NCBI GenBank assembly: GCA_002840355.1
Contig: PHAL01000005.1
Coordinates: 1-64,000 of the forward strand
DNA from: Elusimicrobia bacterium HGW-Elusimicrobia-3
Lineage (GTDB): Bacteria > Elusimicrobiota > Elusimicrobia > Elusimicrobiales > UBA9959
Direction: 5' to 3'
Length of the DNA stretch: 64,000 bases
A program made the translations under genes and the position numbers. Shown in pieces: positions 1-7,656 of this stretch. The notes under the pieces are model-generated. The model saw only the letters and a list, made by a program, of their open reading frames with translations. It was not told where the DNA came from and searched no databases. Position 1 is the first letter of the stretch. The number at the start of each line of letters is the position of its first letter.

Positions 1-631
1 GCGGCCTGAGGCCCGCCACTTTGCGGTCCAGTTTCACTATGGCGTAATCGGGGCCGCCCCTGAAGCTATGCTTCACCACCTGGGCGCATTTGTACACATT
101 GTCGGCCGGCACGGAACGCGGTATCCAGCCCCCCAGTTCCTTGCGGAAGCCGAAGACGAACTTGATGTCCTCGCAATACTTGCCCTTGGACAGGTTCTCC
201 TGGCAGGCGCCGGCGTGGTCCTTGGGGGCCGAGGCGTCGTTCTTGTGATGGTCCCGCACGCAATGGCCGGCGGTGGCTATCAGGTCCTCGCCCACCAGGA
301 AACCGGTGCAGAAGGCGTCGGCCGGCTGATTGGCGAAGCGCTGCCCCTCAGAGAGGGAGTAGCGGTCGCCCAGCGTAGTCGTGCCGAATACATACTCGCC
401 GCGGGCGGGTTCGGTGCTGCCGTCGGTGAACAGCCCGGCCACGGAGTCGGCCAGGTCGCGCAGTATTACGTTCTGGGAACAGTAATCCGCACGGTTGTCC
501 TCGCCGTAAGTGGATACGCTGCGTATATTGCCGCAGTCGCCGCGCAGGTCCGTGCCGGGATCACCGGCCAGGGCCGCGCCGGGCAGCAGCGCCAGGAGCA
601 GAAAGGAAATGGAATTAATGGCTTTTTTCAT
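1..631 (-). CDS. Secreted trypsin-like serine protease, C-terminus beyond window
   Basis: The gene starts with ATG at 631 and runs off the left edge of the window, so about 210 residues are visible. It opens with a signal peptide (MKKAINSISFLLLALLPGAA, then LAG). A chymotrypsin-fold core follows: FLVGEDLIATAGHC holds the catalytic histidine in the TAGHC motif, and DYAIVKLDRKV near the left edge fits the catalytic aspartate. The catalytic serine would lie outside the window. Several cysteines suggest disulfides in an exported protein. The spacing resembles V8/glutamyl-endopeptidase type S1 proteases, but the substrate cannot be told. A GAGG ribosome site lies about 9 nt upstream, and a good promoter (662-690) serves it separately from the molybdenum genes. 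Confidence 0.85.
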   Translation of the reverse strand, partial: MKKAINSISFLLLALLPGAALAGDPGTDLRGDCGNIRSVSTYGEDNRADYCSQNVILRDLADSVAGLFTDGSTEPARGEYVFGTTTLGDRYSLSEGQRFANQPADAFCTGFLVGEDLIATAGHCVRDHHKNDASAPKDHAGACQENLSKGKYCEDIKFVFGFRKELGGWIPRSVPADNVYKCAQVVKHSFRGGPDYAIVKLDRKVAGLRP

Positions 632-661
632 AGGGCAGCCTCGCTATTAACCTCTGTAAAT

Positions 662-690
662 AGGATAACGGAGCCCCCAAAACTTGTCAA
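662..690 (-). promoter_or_regulatory. Sigma-70 type promoter of the secreted protease
   Basis: Read on the minus strand, TTGACA (690-685) is followed after exactly 17 nt by TATCCT (667-662). Transcription would begin near 655, giving a leader of about 24 nt before the protease ATG at 631. It lies in the 74-bp gap after moaB, so the protease can be expressed without the upstream operon. Confidence 0.6.
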
Positions 691-705
691 GGGACCCTGG
701 GGCGG

Positions 706-1188
706 TTAATGCCCGCCGCCGCGCATCATTTCCAGGGAATGAGGGATGAGGTCCAGCACGGCCTCGAGGGATTCCCTCACGGCCTTGGGGCTGCCGGGCA
801 AATTGAGGATAAGGGTGCTCTTGCGTATGCCGCATATGCCGCGCGAGAGCACGGCCTTCTTGGTCTTCTTCAGGCCCTCGGCGCGCATCAGCTCGGGCAG
901 GCCGGGGATATTCTTCTCTATCACCTGCAGCGTGGCCTCGGGGGTGACGTCGCGGCCGCTGAAGCCGGTGCCGCCGGTGGTGATGACCACGTTCACGGCG
1001 AGGGTGTCGCAGTAATGCAGCAGTTTCTCTTTAAGCGCCGGTATCTCGTCGGGCACTATCTCGTAGGCGGCTACCCGGCCGCCGATGGTTTTCACCATCT
1101 CGGCTATCAGCCGGCCGCTGACATCTTCGGCCTCGCCGCGCGAGCAGCGGTCGCTGGAGGTGAGTACGGCTATTTCAATAAAGCTCAA
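706..1188 (-). CDS. moaB: Molybdopterin adenylyltransferase family protein (MoaB/Mog)
   Basis: A 160-residue protein of the MoaB/Mog family, which adenylylates molybdopterin before metal insertion by MoeA. The family marks are VVITTGGTGFSGRDVTPEA (the GGTG nucleotide/pterin loop), SRGICGIR, and the closing TLILNLPGSPKAVRES. Length is normal for a single-domain MoaB. It is the last gene of the Mo/W operon. Its start overlaps the end of the MOSC gene by 14 nt, implying translational coupling. MoaB and Mog cannot be separated safely from sequence alone. Confidence 0.92.
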   Translation of the reverse strand: MSFIEIAVLTSSDRCSRGEAEDVSGRLIAEMVKTIGGRVAAYEIVPDEIPALKEKLLHYCDTLAVNVVITTGGTGFSGRDVTPEATLQVIEKNIPGLPELMRAEGLKKTKKAVLSRGICGIRKSTLILNLPGSPKAVRESLEAVLDLIPHSLEMMRGGGH

Positions 1189-1624
1189 TGGAGTCTCCTA
1201 CGGCTATCTCGCCGCCTTCCAGCACTTCGGCGAAAATGCCTTTCTTGGGCATGATGCAGTCGCCCACCTGGTGGTAGATGGCGCAGCGGCTGTGGCATTC
1301 CTTGCCTATCTTGGAGATCTGCAGTACCGCGCTGCCGCCCACGCGCAGCAGGTCGCCGATCTTCAGGGCGGCCAGGTTCAGGCCCTCGGTGGTGATGTTC
1401 TCGGCGTAGATGCCGGGGCGTATCTGCACGGTGGCCTTCTTGGCGGCGGCGTCGGCTATCTGGCCGCGCACGCTCTCCATGTCGAGCAGGCTGACCTGAC
1501 GCACCGGCGTGCCGGCATGCGCGTCGTCCTGTATGCCGTGGCCTTTCACCAGCACTGCCCTGGCCACGTTCTCTTTAGGCACGCCCTTGCCGGCGCTGAC
1601 GTTTATAGAGTAGATCTTTCCCAT
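1175..1624 (-). CDS. MOSC domain protein
   Basis: A 149-residue stand-alone MOSC protein. It begins MGKIYSINVSAGKGVPKE and contains DDAHAGTPVRQVSLLD, the conserved histidine-containing stretch of the fold, and GIYAENITTEGL. Its conserved cysteine lies in KECHSRCAIY. MOSC domains bind a sulfur carried on cysteine and occur in molybdenum cofactor sulfurases and related proteins, so a role in Moco or W-cofactor modification is likely. The ATG at 1624 was chosen over an upstream in-frame extension because the upstream residues are a wrong-frame reading of the two preceding genes. The start overlaps the stop of the small membrane gene by 1 nt (TGATG). Confidence 0.88.
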   Translation of the reverse strand: MGKIYSINVSAGKGVPKENVARAVLVKGHGIQDDAHAGTPVRQVSLLDMESVRGQIADAAAKKATVQIRPGIYAENITTEGLNLAALKIGDLLRVGGSAVLQISKIGKECHSRCAIYHQVGDCIMPKKGIFAEVLEGGEIAVGDSIELY

Positions 1625-1875
1625 CAGGCCTCTTTTCTTTCCCGCCTGATGCGGGGCAGGAAAACGGCGGCGAAATAGACAAAGACGGCGACGAACTTGC
1701 CCACCAGCAGCACGGCTATCCAGAGCGCCTGTATCTTGCCGTCCTTCTCGTTCTTGATGCAGTCGTACATCATGTACAGCCAGACCAGGGCCAGCGCGGC
1801 CGTAACCAGCAGGGCCATGGTGGACCCGTATCTCAGTCCGCTCGGCACGCCATTGTTCAATAAGAAATCCAGCAT
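1624..1875 (-). CDS. Small membrane protein, two TM segments
   Basis: An 83-residue protein with two hydrophobic helices (about residues 18-37 and 50-73), separated by a charged turn containing YDCIKNEKDGK, and a basic C-terminal tail. It resembles short PLDc_N-like or DUF-type integral membrane proteins; I do not recognise a function. The ATG at 1875 has a strong GGGGAG ribosome site. It sits between moaC and the MOSC gene and touches the latter (TGATG), so it is co-translated with the cofactor genes. A role in that pathway is inference from position only. Confidence 0.7.
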   Translation of the reverse strand: MLDFLLNNGVPSGLRYGSTMALLVTAALALVWLYMMYDCIKNEKDGKIQALWIAVLLVGKFVAVFVYFAAVFLPRIRRERKEA

Positions 1876-1904
1876 TTTTTCTCCCCTCGGCGACTCCGCC
1901 GCCT

Positions 1905-2330
1905 TTATCTTTTGTAATGACCGCTCTTGCCGCCCAGTTTCTCGAGGAGGTATATGTCCTGTATCTCCAGGTCCTGGGCGAACATCTTGCACATGTCGTA
2001 GATGGTGAGGGCGGCGGTGCTGGCGGCCACCAGGGCCTCCATCTCCACGCCGGTCTTGCCGGTGCAGCGGGCCTCGGCGGTGACCAGTATGCCGGTCTTG
2101 TCCAGCTTGAACTCCACGCCCACGAAATTGAGCGGCAGGTTATGGCAGAGCGGTATGAGGCTGGCGGTGTTCTTGGCGGCCAGAATGCCGGCAAAGCGCG
2201 CGGCTTCGAGAACATTGCCCTTGGGCAGCTTGCCGGCGTTTATGATGCCGATGATCTCGGCATTAAGCCTGATATAAGCCTGCGCCCTGGCCGTCCGCTT
2301 GGTGTCCTTCTTATTTCCCACGTCGATCAT
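1905..2330 (-). CDS. moaC: Cyclic pyranopterin monophosphate synthase MoaC
   Basis: A 141-residue MoaC, the second enzyme of molybdopterin synthesis, converting the MoaA product to cPMP. Typical signatures are SLIPLCHNLPLNFVGVEF (metal- and substrate-binding histidine region), VEMEALVAASTAALTIYDM, and the final KSGHYKR. The start MIDVGNKKDTKR at 2330 has AGGA upstream; a longer upstream reading adds 23 residues with no MoaC similarity. It is separated from moaA by 158 bp holding a structured repeat, unlike the tight overlaps elsewhere in this operon. Confidence 0.95.
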   Translation of the reverse strand: MIDVGNKKDTKRTARAQAYIRLNAEIIGIINAGKLPKGNVLEAARFAGILAAKNTASLIPLCHNLPLNFVGVEFKLDKTGILVTAEARCTGKTGVEMEALVAASTAALTIYDMCKMFAQDLEIQDIYLLEKLGGKSGHYKR

Positions 2331-2374
2331 AATAATTCCTTTATTCCCCTTTAGCCCAAAGCCTTGGCTGGCGG

Positions 2375-2485
2375 GGGCATGGGTTCCGAAGGCCCTCACG
2401 GAGGCCGACGCTTGCGTAGCGCGGAGGCCGAGTGAGGAGGGGCGAGCACGGTGTGCGAGACCCCGTGCCTGAGGGGCCCGTGCCC
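2375..2485. repeat. Structured inverted-repeat element A
   Basis: This fills the moaA-moaC gap. Outer arms GGGCATGGG (2375-2383) and CCCGTGCCC (2477-2485) pair with one G-U. Inside are CCTCAC/GTGAGG (2394-2399 with 2432-2437), a small hairpin around CGCTTGCGTAGCG, and GAGCACGGTGTGCGAG. The last motif is nearly the same as one in element B (10412-10549). It could be a mobile or structured intergenic repeat, or an operon-internal processing or attenuation structure. Confidence 0.5.
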
Positions 2486-2488
2486 TCG

Positions 2489-3445
2489 TCAGCCTCCAAG
2501 ACTGCTCATCTCCACGTGGCCGGCGGTGCCCGAGTCCTTGCGGTATTTAGATTTTACTAAAAATATTTTTTTAAGATAGTCGGCCAGCGCGTCGTCGCTG
2601 GCGCCGCCGCGCAGCAGGTCTTTCAGGTCGTGCGTGGCCGGGGAATAGAGGCAGGGATAGACCTTGCCGGTACAGTCCATGCGCACGCGGTTGCAGGCGC
2701 CGCAGAAATAGCTGCTGCGCCCGCTGATAAAGCCTATCTTGCCGGCCGCGCCGGCCAGCGCGCAAACGCGGGCCGGGCCACCGCCGGGCTCCGGCGGCAG
2801 TTCGCGCAAGGCGCCGACCGAATCCTCTATGAGCCGCTTGGTCTCGGCGGTGGTGTACAAGGCGTCGCCCAGCCGCGCCGAGCGCGCGTTGGCCGGGTAG
2901 AACTCTATGAAGCGCACCGTCAGCGGGCGGTCCAGCGAGAGCCGCGCGAAAGCCGGCACCTCGGCATCGTTGACCCGCTTCATCACCACCATGTTCAGTT
3001 TGGTATCCTCGTAGCCGGCGGCCAGCGCGGCGGCTATGCCGTCCAGCACTTTGGAAAGGCCGGCCGAGCCGGTGATGCGCTTGAAATTATCTTCGTTCAG
3101 CGTGTCGAGACTGATGTTCAGGCGGCTCAGGCCGGCCTCGCGCAGCGGCACCGCCAGTTCAGGCAGCAGCAGGCCGTTGGTGGTCAGCGCCAGCTCGCGC
3201 AGCCCCGGTATGGCCCGCAGCATTTTCACCAGGCCCACGATGTTCTTTTTCACCAGCGGCTCGCCGCCGGTCAGGCGTATCTTGGTCACTCCGGCGCGCA
3301 CGAAGGCGGCCGCGGCGCGGGCGATCTCCTCGTGGCGCAGCAGCTGGTCATGCGCCAGGAAGCCCTCTTTTTCCATGGGAGTGCAGTAGATGCAGTTGAG
3401 ATTGCACCTGTCGGTAAGCGAGAGGCGGAGATAGTCTACAGCCAT
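2489..3445 (-). CDS. moaA: GTP 3',8-cyclase MoaA (radical SAM)
   Basis: A 318-residue radical SAM enzyme that starts molybdopterin synthesis from GTP. The N-terminal 4Fe-4S motif is DRCNLNCIYC (CxxxCxxC, near residues 14-21). The C-terminal second cluster site is CGACNRVRMDCTGKVYPC. The protein ends in the double glycine (SSLGG) known to be needed in MoaA. LTGGEPL is the SAM-binding GGE motif. It overlaps the end of moeA by 10 nt, so the two are translationally coupled. Confidence 0.96.
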   Translation of the reverse strand: MAVDYLRLSLTDRCNLNCIYCTPMEKEGFLAHDQLLRHEEIARAAAAFVRAGVTKIRLTGGEPLVKKNIVGLVKMLRAIPGLRELALTTNGLLLPELAVPLREAGLSRLNISLDTLNEDNFKRITGSAGLSKVLDGIAAALAAGYEDTKLNMVVMKRVNDAEVPAFARLSLDRPLTVRFIEFYPANARSARLGDALYTTAETKRLIEDSVGALRELPPEPGGGPARVCALAGAAGKIGFISGRSSYFCGACNRVRMDCTGKVYPCLYSPATHDLKDLLRGGASDDALADYLKKIFLVKSKYRKDSGTAGHVEMSSLGG

Positions 3446-4617
3446 GAGATGAACTTGGTCCGCTCCCCTTTGCGCAGGGCGCCGCCTTCGGGCACCATGG
3501 TGAAGCCGTTAGCCGCGGCCAGGGCCAGTATGTCGGCCGAGCCGTTGTTGGAGACCGGGGTCAGCGCGAACTCGGCGGCGGCGCGCACGGTGGACAGCAT
3601 CATGGCCCGGCGGGGCGTGCGGGGGTCGAACTTCACCTCGCAGGCGCCCTCCAGGAAAAGCGGCGCGCTGTCGGGCCGGCCGGCCAGCTTGCGTATAGCG
3701 GGCCTGATATAGGCCAGGTAGGCCATGAAATTGGCCACCGGGTTGCCGGGTATGCCGAATACCAGTTTCTTCCCCTTCACGCCGAAGAACATGGGCTTGC
3801 CGGGGCGCACCCTCACTTTGTGGAAAACTTTTTTCACGCCCAGTTCTTTGAGCAGGCCGGGCACCAGATCATAGTCTCCCATGGACACGCCGCCGGAGAT
3901 CAGAACCATGTCGGACTCCAGCGCCTTGGCCAGCGCCGCCCGCAGCCGGGCGGCCACGTCGGGCACTATCACCGGCGCGGCGTTTATGCCATCGGCGCGC
4001 AGCATGGCCGAGAGCATGGGGCCGTTGCTGTTGTATATGCGGTTCTTGCCCAGCGGCCGGCCGGGAGGCACTATTTCCCCGCCGGTATTGACCAGCGCCA
4101 CCGCCGGCAGCGCGCCGGTCTTCACCCTGCCCCGGCCCGCGGCCGCGAGGGCGGCTATATGCGAGACGGTGATCACGGTGCCGCGGCGCAGAATAAGCTG
4201 GCCTTTCTTTATATCCTCTCCGCGCCGGGCTATATTGGCGCCCTTGCGTATGGCGGCTGAAAATTTAATGAGGCTTCCCTCTTCGGCGCTGTCCTCCACC
4301 ATCACCACGGCGTCGGCCCCGGCCGGCACCGGCGCGCCGGTCATCACCTTCACGCATTCGCCCGGCTTTATTTTCCCTTTATAGCCCTGGCCGGCCTGCA
4401 CCAAACCCCGGCAGCGCAGGGCAGCACCGGGCTTTATGTCGGCGGCTCGCGCGGCATAGCCGTCCACGGCGCTCTTGTCGAAAGGCGGCATCTCCACAGC
4501 CGAGCGCACATCCTCCGCCAGGGCGCGGCCGACGGCCTCTTCTATGGGCGTGGTCGCCGGCGGCAGCGGCCTGGCGTTTTTCAATACGGTATAGATAGCC
4601 TCTTCGAAAGTTATCAT
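3436..4617 (-). CDS. moeA: Molybdopterin molybdenumtransferase MoeA
   Basis: A 393-residue MoeA, which inserts molybdate (or tungstate) into adenylylated molybdopterin. The N-terminal part has PPFDKSAVDGYA and the linker region; the MogA-like core has NTGGEI and ISGGVSMGDYD; GIPGNPVANFM precedes the C-terminal domain IV. Length is normal. It is encoded with tungstate transport genes, so it may handle tungsten as well as molybdenum. It overlaps tupC by 4 nt and moaA by 10 nt. Confidence 0.95.
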   Translation of the reverse strand: MITFEEAIYTVLKNARPLPPATTPIEEAVGRALAEDVRSAVEMPPFDKSAVDGYAARAADIKPGAALRCRGLVQAGQGYKGKIKPGECVKVMTGAPVPAGADAVVMVEDSAEEGSLIKFSAAIRKGANIARRGEDIKKGQLILRRGTVITVSHIAALAAAGRGRVKTGALPAVALVNTGGEIVPPGRPLGKNRIYNSNGPMLSAMLRADGINAAPVIVPDVAARLRAALAKALESDMVLISGGVSMGDYDLVPGLLKELGVKKVFHKVRVRPGKPMFFGVKGKKLVFGIPGNPVANFMAYLAYIRPAIRKLAGRPDSAPLFLEGACEVKFDPRTPRRAMMLSTVRAAAEFALTPVSNNGSADILALAAANGFTMVPEGGALRKGERTKFISWL

Positions 4618-5678
4618 AGGTTCCTTTTAATCAGATGCGCGGCGGTGGCCTTGAACGAGGCATAAACCTCGGCCCCGGGCTTGAGGCCCAGGCCGTCCAC
4701 CAATTGCTTGGTCACCGCCGCCTGGGCGGTGAAACCGCAATCCAGCTCCACTTTATACTGCAGGCCCCAGGGGGCCACGCCGGCCACCCTGGCCTTGAAA
4801 TTATTGCGCCGGCCGCCGGCGTCGGCATTGAGAGAGACGCTGATATCCTCGGGCCGCAGGCAGAAGAACACGCTGTCGCCCGCCGCGCAGCCGGAGACGG
4901 CCATCAGCGTATGGCCGCCGGCCTCCACCGAACAGAGGTTCTCGCTGTTGGCGCTCACGCGCCCCGGCAATATGGTCTCCACGCCCACGAAATCGGCCAC
5001 TTCCTTGCAAACCGGCCGGGAGAAGATCTCCTGCGGCTGGCCCTGCTGCAGTATCCTGCCGCCCACCAGCACCGCCAGCGTGTCGGCCAGCGTCAGCGCC
5101 CCGGCCTGGTCCTGCGTCACCAGCACCACGGCGGCGCCGGAGAGCTTTATGACCTTGCGCAGGTCCTGTATGACGGACTCTTTCACCCGCTCGTCGAGGG
5201 AGGCGAAAGGTTCGTCGAGCAGCAGCAGTTTAGGCCTGGTGACGAAGGCCCGTGCTAGGGCGGCGCGGTGGCTCTCACCCTGCGACAGCGTCCTGCCGTT
5301 GCGCTCGCTCAAGTGCGCTATGCGGAACAGCTCCAGCGCCTCCCGCACGGCCGCCGCGTCCATCCGGCCGCGCAGCCGCAGCGGCAGGGCCACATTGTTG
5401 AAAACGGTGTCGTTGATCAGGTAAGGCTGCGAGAAGACGGCGGCCATGGCCCGGCGCAGCGGCAGTTTATTGGCCGCGGCCAGCGCGTCCTGCCCCATGA
5501 TCTCCAGGTTGCCGGCGGCGGGGCGGACTAGCATGGCCATGGCGTTGAGCAGCGTGGTCTTGCCGGCCCCGTTGGGGCCTATGATGGCGAACACCTCGCC
5601 CGCCCGCACCTTGAGCGAGTCCACGGCCAGCAGAAAGCCGGTGTCGAAAGCCAGGCGCAGGCCGGAGAGCTTTATCAT
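4614..5678 (-). CDS. tupC: Tungstate/molybdate ABC transporter ATP-binding protein
   Basis: A 354-residue ATPase with a C-terminal TOBE-type ligand-sensing region from about residue 235. Walker A is GPNGAGKTT (34-42), the signature is LSQGESHRAALARA (131-144), and Walker B is LLLLDEPFASLD (151-162). The switch histidine that normally follows Walker B is a glutamine here (VTQDQAGA, Q189), which is unusual for this family. The partner genes tupB (4-nt overlap) and tupA identify the substrate as tungstate or molybdate. The closest family is TupC/ModC/WtpC; specificity rests on TupA and TupB. Confidence 0.9.
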   Translation of the reverse strand: MIKLSGLRLAFDTGFLLAVDSLKVRAGEVFAIIGPNGAGKTTLLNAMAMLVRPAAGNLEIMGQDALAAANKLPLRRAMAAVFSQPYLINDTVFNNVALPLRLRGRMDAAAVREALELFRIAHLSERNGRTLSQGESHRAALARAFVTRPKLLLLDEPFASLDERVKESVIQDLRKVIKLSGAAVVLVTQDQAGALTLADTLAVLVGGRILQQGQPQEIFSRPVCKEVADFVGVETILPGRVSANSENLCSVEAGGHTLMAVSGCAAGDSVFFCLRPEDISVSLNADAGGRRNNFKARVAGVAPWGLQYKVELDCGFTAQAAVTKQLVDGLGLKPGAEVYASFKATAAHLIKRNL

Positions 5679-6376
5679 CGGGCCAGCACCTTGTTCTGCT
5701 GTATCAGGGTCAGCGCCAGGTTCACAGCGAAGCCGAGCGCCAGCAGCACCAGGCCTATGGCTATGGCCATGTCGAAATTGCCCATCTGGGTTTCCATCAC
5801 GGTGGCGGTGGTCAGCATGCGCGTCTGGTGGCGTATATTGCCGCCCACTATCATCACCGCGCCCACCTCGGCCACCAGCCGGCCGAAGCCGGCTATCACG
5901 GCCGCTACCATGGTGAGGCGTATCTCTTTGAGGCAGACCCAGACGGCCTGGCGGTCGCTGGCGCCCAGGGCCAGGATCTGGTTGTAGAATTTGGGGTCCA
6001 CGTTCTGCATGGCGGAGATGGACAAGGCGGTGATTATGGGCAGGGCTATGATGAACTGCGCTATGATCATGCCCTTGGGCGTGTATAGCCAGTTCAGGAA
6101 GCCCAGCGGCCCGCTGCGCGCGAGGAACAGCATGACCACCAGGCCGGCCACTACCGGCGGCAGGCCCATGCCGGTATTGACCATCGCGATCACCAATTTT
6201 TTGAGCGGAAATTTCTTTACGGCTATCCAGCTGCCCAGCGGCACGCCGGCCAGCACGGCCAGGGCCGTGGCCGCCAGCGATACGGTCAGCGACAGCCGGG
6301 CTATGGAGAGCACCTCGGGATTGCCGGAGAGGATAATGTGCAGGGCTTTCCGGAAGCCTTCTATGATGAATTCCAT
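5675..6376 (-). CDS. tupB: Tungstate ABC transporter permease TupB
   Basis: A 233-residue inner-membrane permease with five or six hydrophobic segments. The region GMGLPPVVAGLVVMLFL and the coupling-helix EAA-like loop ILALGASDRQAVWV match the TupB family. It imports oxyanions delivered by TupA using the energy of TupC. It is translationally coupled to the modE-like gene (shared base at 6376) and to tupC. Confidence 0.92.
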   Translation of the reverse strand: MEFIIEGFRKALHIILSGNPEVLSIARLSLTVSLAATALAVLAGVPLGSWIAVKKFPLKKLVIAMVNTGMGLPPVVAGLVVMLFLARSGPLGFLNWLYTPKGMIIAQFIIALPIITALSISAMQNVDPKFYNQILALGASDRQAVWVCLKEIRLTMVAAVIAGFGRLVAEVGAVMIVGGNIRHQTRMLTTATVMETQMGNFDMAIAIGLVLLALGFAVNLALTLIQQNKVLAR

Positions 6377-6723
6377 CAGGTCAGCCGCCCGCCGGGAAAG
6401 GCCCGCTTAAAGAGTTTCCCGGCCGCCGCCCGCACGGCGGCGTCCAGCGCCTCGTAGCGCTCCAGGAAACGCCGGCCCTCGGGCGTCAATTCCGCCCCGC
6501 CGCGCCCGGCCCCGCCGCGAGTGACGGCCAGCACCGGCCGGCCCAGGGCGGCCTCGAGTTTCTTTACCAGTTTATGGGCCTTGGAGTAGGACATGTCCAG
6601 TTCGCGGGCCGCCGCGGAGAGCGAGCCCAGCTTTTCCACGCCGCGCAGCAGCCAGGCCGGGCCCAGGCCCATGAAGGAATCGTCGGCGGCGTCGCGCAGC
6701 CCTATTTTTACCCTTAATCGCAT
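6376..6723 (-). CDS. ModE-type winged-helix regulator without molbindin domain
   Basis: A 115-residue DNA-binding protein matching the N-terminal LysR-like helix-turn-helix of ModE. The recognition region is GSLSAAARELDMSYSKAHKLVKKLE, here split as GSLSAAARELD and MSYSKAHKL; a wing GGAGRGGAELTPEGRRFLERY follows. E. coli ModE has two C-terminal molbindin domains that bind molybdate; this protein has none, so oxyanion sensing must come from elsewhere or be lost. It heads the operon with tupBC-moeA-moa genes and starts 1 nt after a ModE-like palindrome, so autoregulation is likely. Confidence 0.88.
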   Translation of the reverse strand: MRLRVKIGLRDAADDSFMGLGPAWLLRGVEKLGSLSAAARELDMSYSKAHKLVKKLEAALGRPVLAVTRGGAGRGGAELTPEGRRFLERYEALDAAVRAAAGKLFKRAFPGGRLT

Positions 6724-6749
6724 CCGTTATATTTTACGAAATATAACGG
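6724..6749. promoter_or_regulatory. ModE-box-like operator
   Basis: A perfect 11-bp inverted repeat, CCGTTATATTT then TACG then AAATATAACGG. Its half-site CGTTATAT matches the ModE operator of E. coli (consensus CGCTATAT...ATATAACG). It lies immediately upstream of the modE-like ATG (6723) and just past the tupA terminator. It would control the modE-tupBC-moeA-moaA operon, probably by covering the promoter. Confidence 0.85.
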
Positions 6750-6752
6750 CGG

Positions 6753-6781
6753 AAAAGAAAAACCGGGGCCATTAGCCCCGG
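6753..6781 (-). terminator. Rho-independent terminator after tupA
   Basis: On the minus strand CCGGGGC (6781-6775), a 5-nt loop and GCCCCGG (6769-6763) form a 7-bp GC stem followed by UUUUUCUUUU. It lies 15 bp past the tupA stop and separates tupA from the ModE-controlled operon. Confidence 0.88.
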
Positions 6782-6795
6782 CTTTCTCCGCGCCG

Positions 6796-7623
6796 TTATT
6801 TCGCGGCGTGATCGTAGAAGAACAGCTGCTGGCCGTATTTCTCCACGCCGAACTTCTCTATGGTCTCTTTGACCGGCTCCGACAGCACGAAGTCGAAGTA
6901 GGCCCTGGCGCCGGCAGCGTTCACCTTGGGAAACCTGGCCGGGTTGACCAGGATAAGGCTGTAGCGGTTGATCAGCAGATCGTCCCCCTCGCTCAACACG
7001 GCCAGTTTGAGGTTCCTGGCCATGGACAGGTAGGTGGAGCGGTCGGCCAGCACATAGGCCTTCTTCTCCTCGGCTATGGAGAGCGTGCCGGCCATGCCCT
7101 GGCCGGCTTCCAGGTAAAACTCCCCGGACGGCTTGACGCCGGCGGCGGCCCAGATCTTCAGCTCTTTCTTATGAGTGCCGCTCTGGTCGGCGCGGGAAAT
7201 GAACGGCGCCCTGGCGGCGGCTATTTTCCTGAAAGCTTCGGCAGCCTTATTCGAACCTCTCACTTTAGCGGGGTCGGCGGCCGGCCCCAGTATCACGAAG
7301 TCGTTGTGCAGGAAGGTGGTGCGGTCGTTGCCGTAGCCCTCCTCCACGAATTTGGCCTCGTCGTCGGGGCTGTGCACCCACAGTATGTCGGCCTCGCCGG
7401 TCTTGCCCAGCTTCATGGCCTGGCCGGAACCCACGGCTATGGCCTGCAGCCTGAACTCCCCGTTCTTTTGAAACTCTTCGTTCAACACGTCCAGCAGACC
7501 GCTGTCGCGCACGCTGGTGGTGGTAGCCAGCCGTACTATATTCTCAGGCTCGCTACCGGAGCAGCCCGCCAGCGCGGCGGCCAGGAACAGGAGCAGGTAT
7601 GCGGGAAGCGTTTTTGTTTTCAT
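6796..7623 (-). CDS. tupA: Tungstate-binding lipoprotein TupA
   Basis: A 275-residue substrate-binding protein. It has a lipoprotein signal peptide ending LAGC, so it is anchored by a lipidated cysteine near residue 21. RLATTTSVRDSGLLD carries the TTTS motif characteristic of tungstate-binding TupA proteins, and SGSGQ-type VGSGQAMKLGKTGEAD and SRADQSGTHKKEL form the rest of the anion site. It delivers tungstate, possibly molybdate, to TupBC. It has its own terminator, and a GGAG site lies about 12 nt before the ATG. Confidence 0.94.
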   Translation of the reverse strand: MKTKTLPAYLLLFLAAALAGCSGSEPENIVRLATTTSVRDSGLLDVLNEEFQKNGEFRLQAIAVGSGQAMKLGKTGEADILWVHSPDDEAKFVEEGYGNDRTTFLHNDFVILGPAADPAKVRGSNKAAEAFRKIAAARAPFISRADQSGTHKKELKIWAAAGVKPSGEFYLEAGQGMAGTLSIAEEKKAYVLADRSTYLSMARNLKLAVLSEGDDLLINRYSLILVNPARFPKVNAAGARAYFDFVLSEPVKETIEKFGVEKYGQQLFFYDHAAK

Positions 7624-7656
7624 TTTTTCTTTATCTCCGGCGCTATAAGGAGGCCC

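Noticed and set aside
68-709. 213-residue plus-strand frame at the left edge
   Set aside because: The opposite strand has a signal peptide and TAGHC protease motif in an open frame to the edge, with promoter and ribosome site.
1175-2215. 346-residue minus-strand frame
   Set aside because: Only the last 149 residues are MOSC; the first part is a wrong-frame reading of moaC and the small membrane gene.
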